DNA from: Frondihabitans sp. PAMC 28766
GTDB taxonomy: Bacteria; Actinomycetota; Actinomycetes; Actinomycetales; Microbacteriaceae
Length of the DNA: 64,000 nt
Assembly (NCBI RefSeq): GCF_001577365.1
Contig: NZ_CP014513.1
Location: 2,480,001 to 2,544,000, forward strand
Direction of reading: 5' to 3'
Position numbers and translations under genes: made by a program
The notes under the pieces: generated by a model
What the model was told of the DNA's origin: nothing
The model's database searches: none
Seen by the model: the letters and a program-made list of their open reading frames with translations, nothing else
Part shown: positions 59,741 through 64,000 of the stretch, in pieces
Layout: every line of letters starts with the position of its first letter
Numbering within the stretch: the first letter of the stretch is position 1

Positions 59741-60586
59741 TCACAGATTCACCGCGCTCGAAAAGTCCGTCGAAGAGGCGAGGTCGCGTTGCAGTTCGTG
59801 TGCTGCGAGCCGAGCGGTCAGCGTTGCCTTTATGGCTCCGAACGAGTCGCTGCCCAGCACAACGCGTCGCGGGGCAGGTGTCTGATCCACGGTCCGGATG
59901 ACGGCGGCGGCGATCTTCACGGGGTCTCCGCTGGATTCGTGTTCAGGTTGCTGGATTGCTCGCACCATCGCGGCAGGGCTTCCGTCGTAGGCCGACATGG
60001 GCTCCGCGAGCTGGAGGCTGCCGTGCCGGAAGTTCGTGCGGGCGCCACCGGGTTCGATGATGGACACCCCGATGCCGAATGCAGCGACTTCTTGAGCCAA
60101 CGCATCCATGAATCCCTCAATGCCCCATTTGCTGGCTTGGTAGAGAGATGCGCCGGGCATTGCTGTCTGACCGGCAACGCTGGACATCTGGATGATGCGG
60201 CCATGCCCTTGCATCCGAAGGTGGGGCAGCGCTGCACGCGCAACCTGGATCGAGCCGATGAGGTTCGTGTCGATAACGTGCGCGATCTGGTCGTCGCTGA
60301 CTTCTTCTGCTGCACCGAAGAGGCCGTAGCCCGCATTGTTCACGACGACATCGATGGACCCGAGCTCCGTGAAGGCGCGAGCGACGACCGCCTTGATCTC
60401 GTCGGTGTCCGTGACGTCGAGGTGAGCGACCCAGAGGCGGTCGCTGTATTCGGCCGACAGGTCGTCGGTCGAGCCAAGGGTGCGGACCGTTCCGGCGACC
60501 CGGTCACCGTGGTGGAGCAGCTGCTCCGTAAGTTCACGACCAAAGCCGCTATTGATGCCGGTGATGAACCAGGTGCGTTGTGGCAT
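59741..60586 (-). CDS. Short-chain dehydrogenase/reductase
   Basis: A classical SDR of 281 residues from the minus-strand ATG at 60586, preceded by GAAGG. The cofactor loop is ITGINSGFGRELTEQL, with VVNNAGYGLFGA, QMSSVAGQTAMPG (Ser) and YQASKWGIEGFM (Tyr-Lys). The sequence is of the oxidoreductase type common in soil actinobacteria. It is divergent from a TetR gene, with a perfect palindrome in the shared promoter. Confidence 0.9.
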   Translation of the reverse strand: MPQRTWFITGINSGFGRELTEQLLHHGDRVAGTVRTLGSTDDLSAEYSDRLWVAHLDVTDTDEIKAVVARAFTELGSIDVVVNNAGYGLFGAAEEVSDDQIAHVIDTNLIGSIQVARAALPHLRMQGHGRIIQMSSVAGQTAMPGASLYQASKWGIEGFMDALAQEVAAFGIGVSIIEPGGARTNFRHGSLQLAEPMSAYDGSPAAMVRAIQQPEHESSGDPVKIAAAVIRTVDQTPAPRRVVLGSDSFGAIKATLTARLAAHELQRDLASSTDFSSAVNL

Positions 60587-60650
60587 GTCTGCCTTCTTCC
60601 TGTGTCGGAGGGTCACGCTGAGTAGCGAGACGTCACTGCCGAGTAAATTA

Positions 60651-60666
60651 TGGCACAGCTGTGCCA
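60651..60666. promoter_or_regulatory. Perfect 16-bp operator palindrome
   Basis: TGGCACAGCTGTGCCA lies between the SDR gene and its divergent tetR, about 30 bp upstream of the tetR start. TAGATT at 60684-60689 is a likely -10 for tetR, 7 nt before GTG 60697. Confidence 0.65.
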
Positions 60667-60696
60667 CAATCGTCTGCAGGGTGTAGATTGAACGGT

Positions 60697-61290
60697 GTGG
60701 ATGGACAAACGATCAGGCTCCGCGAACGTACGCGCCGGGCCGTCCGAGCCGAACTCGTCGCCGAGGCAATGGCCCTCTTCCTCCACAAGGGCTTCGAAGC
60801 GACGACGGTGGAAGACATTGCCGTTGCGGCGGGGCTGTCCCGCCGCAGCTACTTCCGCTATTTCGCCAGTAAGGACGAAGTGCTCGCTGAAGGGCTCGCG
60901 GAGGTCGGTCGAGCGATCGCTGATTCCGTGGCCAGCAGACCTGACAGCGAGTCACCGTGGACTGCACTCCGTCGCGGATTCGATTCTCTGATCGACCAGG
61001 CCGAGAGGTACCCGCGAACTCGCGACATGGGAAGCCTAATGATCGATGGCCCGGCAATCGAGGCCAGTCACCAGAACAAGATGGTGCGCTGGCAAGCGTC
61101 GATCGCTGACGCATTGACGACGCGCCTACCGGAGGGAACCCGCAACGCCGCTTTCGTCGCTTCGTCCATTGCCGCGGCCGGTCTCGGGTGCTTCAACGTA
61201 GCGCAGGACGAATGGCGTCACACTGACAACCCGGTATCCCTTGGCGCGCTGACCGACGCCGCAATGACAGCACTCCAGCCGCTCAACTAA
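60697..61290 (+). CDS. TetR-family regulator
   Basis: A regulator of 197 residues. GTG 60697 is chosen because TAGATT ends 7 nt upstream and the longer reading from GTG 60661 begins inside the operator palindrome. The HTH reads TTVEDIAVAAGLSRRSYFRYFASKDEVL, the RSYFRYF form seen in many actinobacterial TetR proteins. It probably represses itself and the divergent SDR. Confidence 0.88.
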   Translation: MDGQTIRLRERTRRAVRAELVAEAMALFLHKGFEATTVEDIAVAAGLSRRSYFRYFASKDEVLAEGLAEVGRAIADSVASRPDSESPWTALRRGFDSLIDQAERYPRTRDMGSLMIDGPAIEASHQNKMVRWQASIADALTTRLPEGTRNAAFVASSIAAAGLGCFNVAQDEWRHTDNPVSLGALTDAAMTALQPLN

Positions 61291-61833
61291 TTGCCCGTCT
61301 AGTCTGACGGCCTGAGACGAGCCTTGATGGGTGAACCGCCTGCACGGCCAGGCAACCGGTCGACACTGTGTAGTCGCGATCAGTCGGCGTGCTCTGGGAG
61401 AAGGTCTCGGTCAGACGGGAGGGGGGGGGGCTCGAGTGTCACCGGTTTCTTCTCTGATTGCATTTTCTGCCAACAGAGTGATTACTACTTGACATAATGT
61501 GCATTATCAGCGCTCAGAAACACGATTTGTCTACCGTTCTGAATTCGCTGTCCGCCTAGGTGTGGAGGATCCTCATTGGCCTGATTCTTGCGAAGACGGG
61601 TGGCCGCTAGCGCGGTCGATCGCTGAGTCTCGCGCAAGTGTCGTCGACGCCACGCAGGAACTCGTGCCTCGAAAAGGTCTCGCGCCTTAAGACATTTGCT
61701 GACGGCAGTCAACTCGTGTTCCTAAGGGGGTCTCTCGCAATGGCGCTAATTCTTAGTTGAAATTTTACACGTGGAACGATAACTTTTGATCCGAGGCCAG
61801 AAGGCCCCGTCCACTCAACGAAGAGGTTTGATC
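61291..61833. other. Gene-poor, more AT-rich region with a G10 tract
   Basis: 543 bp without a convincing gene. There is a run of ten G at 61421-61430. Near 61489 TTGACA runs into a palindrome, ATAATG-TG-CATTAT (61494-61507), which looks like a regulator site. Short ORFs of 63-75 codons on both strands have no recognisable family. Base composition suggests acquired or decayed DNA. Confidence 0.4.
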
Positions 61834-62657
61834 ATGAAATGCTTTCGCGGGTCGCTCATTGGAAGTGCTGCTGTCGCTCTCGTCCCGGTCCTGGGCCTCA
61901 CGGCCCTGGCACCGCCGGCCTTCGCCGACAGTCGTTCGGCCGTCGCGGCTGTCCAAAGAGCCGAGCAGTCACGAGGAATTCCAGCGTCCGCGACAGGAGA
62001 AGTCTCGGAGGTTCCTGTTGGGCACGCGACGACTATCTCGGGGCAGGCAGGTCTCTGCGAATCGTCAGCGGCTCGGCTTCAAATCGGTCATCAGGTGCGG
62101 GCCCGGCCTACACGGCCGAGTCGATTGACCCATCGACCGCGCGCCTCGCAGCAGTCTTCTCTTCCCCGGAGACATCAACTGCGACGTGGGATCTCGGAAG
62201 CGGCCACCAGCTGCTTGTACTGCCGGACGGGCGTGTGAGTGTCTCCGACGAGGGCGGAGATTTGGAGGCGGGCGTCGAAGCTCCGTGGGCCGTCGACGCG
62301 ACTGGGAAAGCCCTGAAGACCTACTACACGGTGGAGGGAACGCGCCTCGTTCAGCATGTCCAGTTCACTCCGAATACTGCATTCCCGGTCGTTGCAGACC
62401 CAACTGTCCACAGGTACTTCGGGTACTACACGGTCAACCTCAACAAGTCCGAGAGCGCGGCAGCAGTCGGAACCGTAGCCGGCTGCGCAGCGCTCTTCGC
62501 GAGGGCTCCCTACCCGGCCTCCCTCGTCGGCGTTGGTTGCGGTGTCTTCGCCGCCTTCAGTACGGTTCAACTCGCCGGCGGAAAATGTCTCGTCGTGCAC
62601 ATCGTGGGCTTTCCGCCAGCCTTAGCCACGTGGTGGCCTACGTTCCCGAAGTGCTAG
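61834..62657 (+). pseudogene. Secreted protein of unknown function, frameshifted
   Basis: A signal peptide (SLIGSAAVALVPVLGLTALAPPAFA) follows ATG 61834 and its frame runs to about 62030. The rest of the protein is one frame back: TWDLGSGHQLLVLPDGRVSV, EAPWAVDATGKALKTYYTVEG, FPVVADPTVHRYFGYYTVNLNKSES and a C-terminal hydrophobic, Cys-containing part. This PVVADP layout is familiar from actinobacterial secreted proteins without known function. The break lies between about 61960 and 62090, and no C-run lesion is obvious there. It may be true decay or an error. Confidence 0.65.
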
Positions 62658-62666
62658 AAGGTGTTC

Positions 62667-62930
62667 ATGTTCGTCGCCGTGGGCCTGGCCGCGGGTCTCG
62701 CCTTCGGTCTGCCGGCCGCATGCCTCAACCGCATCTGGGGAACAGTGCTGTCGTTCGTACCCGTCGTCATCTGGTTTGTCGTTTTTGCCATGGCGCAGCG
62801 GGACGGGTATTCGAACGCCGAGGCCGCGCGTCTCGCATACGCCTTATGCGGCGTTCTGATCGGCCTCTTTTCGGCGAGTGCTGTCGTGCAGACTCGTCGG
62901 CGCTCGCGACGTCGCCGGGCACGCGACTAG
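62667..62930 (+). CDS. Small two-span membrane protein
   Basis: An 87-residue ORF from ATG 62667, with AGAAGG 5 nt upstream; GTG 62661 is an alternative start. Two or three hydrophobic segments (VGLAAGLAFGLPAACL; VLSFVPVVIWFVVFAM; LCGVLIGLFSASAVV) are followed by an Arg-rich tail. It starts 9 nt after the secreted protein gene and may share its transcript. No family is recognised. Confidence 0.55.
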   Translation: MFVAVGLAAGLAFGLPAACLNRIWGTVLSFVPVVIWFVVFAMAQRDGYSNAEAARLAYALCGVLIGLFSASAVVQTRRRSRRRRARD

Positions 62931-63529
62931 AGGCCATCGGCGAGCGCAGCGAAAGCCGCGGTGAGCGCAGCGCCATGCGCGGCCTCGAGGGCCGCCGGGG
63001 CGTCGCCGGCGAGACGGCGACGCATCGTCGACGTGGCGGCGTTGCGGTAGCCGGCGACGATCAGCGCGGCGGTCAGATCAGCGTCTCCGTCGAACCGCGA
63101 GTCGGCGGCGAGCTCGTCGGCCAGCACCCGCTCGATCTGGTGCTCGAAGACGCGCAGGCGCGCGATGAGTGCCGGCGACGCGACGACCATGCGCAAGAAC
63201 GGCTCGACGCCGTCGCCGAGACCCGAAAGTACGTGCTTCTCATCGGCAAGGCGGACCACCATTCGGCGGATCGCCTCGACGGGCCCGACGCCGTCGGGTC
63301 GATCCCGGATGGCCGAGCGCACGAGGTCGACGGCGCCCGGCAGTCGGTCGAGCAGCAGATCCTCTTTGCGGTCGAAGTGCGCGAACACGGTGACCTTCGA
63401 CACTCCCGCAGCGGCCGCCACCTCGGCGATCGTGACGTCCTCGAAACCGCGTTCGAGGAACATGCCCGTCGCCACGTCGGCGATCCTGGCCCTGGTTGCT
63501 GCTCCCCCGCGGTCTCCTCTGCTCGGCAT
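62927..63529 (-). CDS. TetR-family regulator beside the monooxygenase
   Basis: A regulator of 200 residues from the minus-strand ATG at 63529. VTIAEVAAAAGVSKVTVFAHFDRKEDLLLDRL is the DNA-binding helix-turn-helix. It is divergent from an FAD monooxygenase gene and separated from it by tandem operator-like repeats. Its stop overlaps the converging small membrane protein gene by 4 bases. Confidence 0.9.
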   Translation of the reverse strand: MPSRGDRGGAATRARIADVATGMFLERGFEDVTIAEVAAAAGVSKVTVFAHFDRKEDLLLDRLPGAVDLVRSAIRDRPDGVGPVEAIRRMVVRLADEKHVLSGLGDGVEPFLRMVVASPALIARLRVFEHQIERVLADELAADSRFDGDADLTAALIVAGYRNAATSTMRRRLAGDAPAALEAAHGAALTAAFAALADGL

Positions 63530-63552
63530 GTGATAACCGTAGCTTTCCGACG

Positions 63553-63588
63553 TAGGCTTATCAAGTAAGTTTACCGAGTAAGGATAAG
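63553..63588. promoter_or_regulatory. Promoter and tandem 13-bp operators for tetR/monooxygenase
   Basis: Two contiguous 13-bp sites of form YTTA-N5-TAAG: CTTATCAAGTAAG (63557-63569) and TTTACCGAGTAAG (63570-63582), followed by a half site GATAAG (63583-63588). TAGGCT at 63553-63558 is a likely -10 for the monooxygenase, directly against the first site, so binding should block transcription. Confidence 0.6.
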
Positions 63589-63596
63589 GACGCGTC

Positions 63597-64000
63597 ATGA
63601 CCATGAGGGAGAACACCAACGCCGACGTGATCGTCGTCGGCGCGGGGCCGACAGGGCTGCTGCTGGCGTCCGAGCTGGCTCTGCAGGGCGTGCGGGTGAC
63701 GGTGCTCGAGCGGCTCGACGAGCCCGACACGACGATCAAGGCGGGGTCGATCAGCGTGGCGAGTGCCGAGATCCTCGATCGGCGTGGCCTCCTGCCGGCG
63801 GCTCAGGCGGCGCAGCGACGCATGATGGAGTCGGTCGGGGCATTCGCCGGCGCTTCGGCGAGCAGTGCCCTGACCTCGCACCGCTTCCCCGTCGTGGGCC
63901 ACTTCGCTGGCATGTTCTTCCGCCCCGATCTCGTCGATCAGACCGACCCGGTGCTCAGCGCGCACACGGCCGTCGCGGACGGCGTGGTGGTCGCCCAGCG
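63597..64000 (+). CDS. FAD-dependent aromatic monooxygenase (3' end outside window)
   Basis: The frame is open from ATG 63597 to the window end (134 codons seen), with AAGGA 6 nt upstream. ADVIVVGAGPTGLLLASELALQG is the FAD-binding GxGxxG segment of the PF01494 group, followed by VTVLERLDEPDTTIKAGSISVASAEILDRRGL. Such enzymes hydroxylate phenols, polyketides or antibiotics such as rifamycin and tetracycline. With the divergent TetR this looks like an inducible detoxification or catabolic gene. Confidence 0.85.
   Translation, partial: MTMRENTNADVIVVGAGPTGLLLASELALQGVRVTVLERLDEPDTTIKAGSISVASAEILDRRGLLPAAQAAQRRMMESVGAFAGASASSALTSHRFPVVGHFAGMFFRPDLVDQTDPVLSAHTAVADGVVVAQ

Noticed and set aside
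61485..61712. A 75-codon minus-strand ORF that might be a recombinase or transposase remnant
   Set aside because: No catalytic motif or terminal inverted repeats were found, and composition alone is not enough.

Overview
The window is high-GC DNA from an actinobacterium, most probably a Microbacteriaceae relative. The evidence is the murF-mraY-murD-ftsW-murG-murC-ftsQ-ftsZ-sepF-yggT-divIVA order, a menaquinol bc1-aa3 oxidase cluster (ctaCDF / ctaE-qcrCAB), GC-ending codons, and many genes that seem to start only 6-9 nt after a TAGGCT-like -10 box. No rRNA, tRNA, CRISPR array or intact transposon was found.

Layout. 1-14 kb: division and cell-wall cluster, mostly joined by 4-base stop/start overlaps, ending with lspA and an rluD-type pseudouridine synthase. 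14.6-23.9 kb: dnaE, hisD, nrdR, pyrD, a DUF3043 membrane protein, an M20 peptidase and an A-type Fe-S carrier. 24-32.6 kb: the terminal respiratory chain, two converging operons with an aldo/keto reductase between them. 32.6-39 kb: trpD, then glycerol uptake and phosphorylation (glpF-glpK) divergent from PTS-type dihydroxyacetone kinase (dhaKLM). 38.9-39.3 kb: a non-coding spacer with nine GGAGGA boxes. 39.3-43.2 kb: a YchJ-like protein, an acyl-CoA dehydrogenase with a class III CoA-transferase, and a PAP2 phosphatase. 43.2-49.1 kb: cell-surface polymer genes (two CDP-glycerol glycerophosphotransferase-like proteins, one fused to a glycosyltransferase, and a GT-C membrane glycosyltransferase). 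49.3-64 kb: argG, then an accessory region with five TetR regulators, each next to an exporter, reductase or hydrolase gene, most with visible operator repeats. Within it sit an orphan ParA with a lysine-rich, SAP/Rho-N-like protein, and a truncated FAD monooxygenase at the right edge.

Sequence quality matters here. One surface-polymer gene has three frameshifts and argG has one. Each is repaired by adding a single C to a C-run followed by G. The same kind of lost base could explain why murC and ftsQ read as one 836-codon frame. These may be assembly errors rather than biology, and raw reads should decide.
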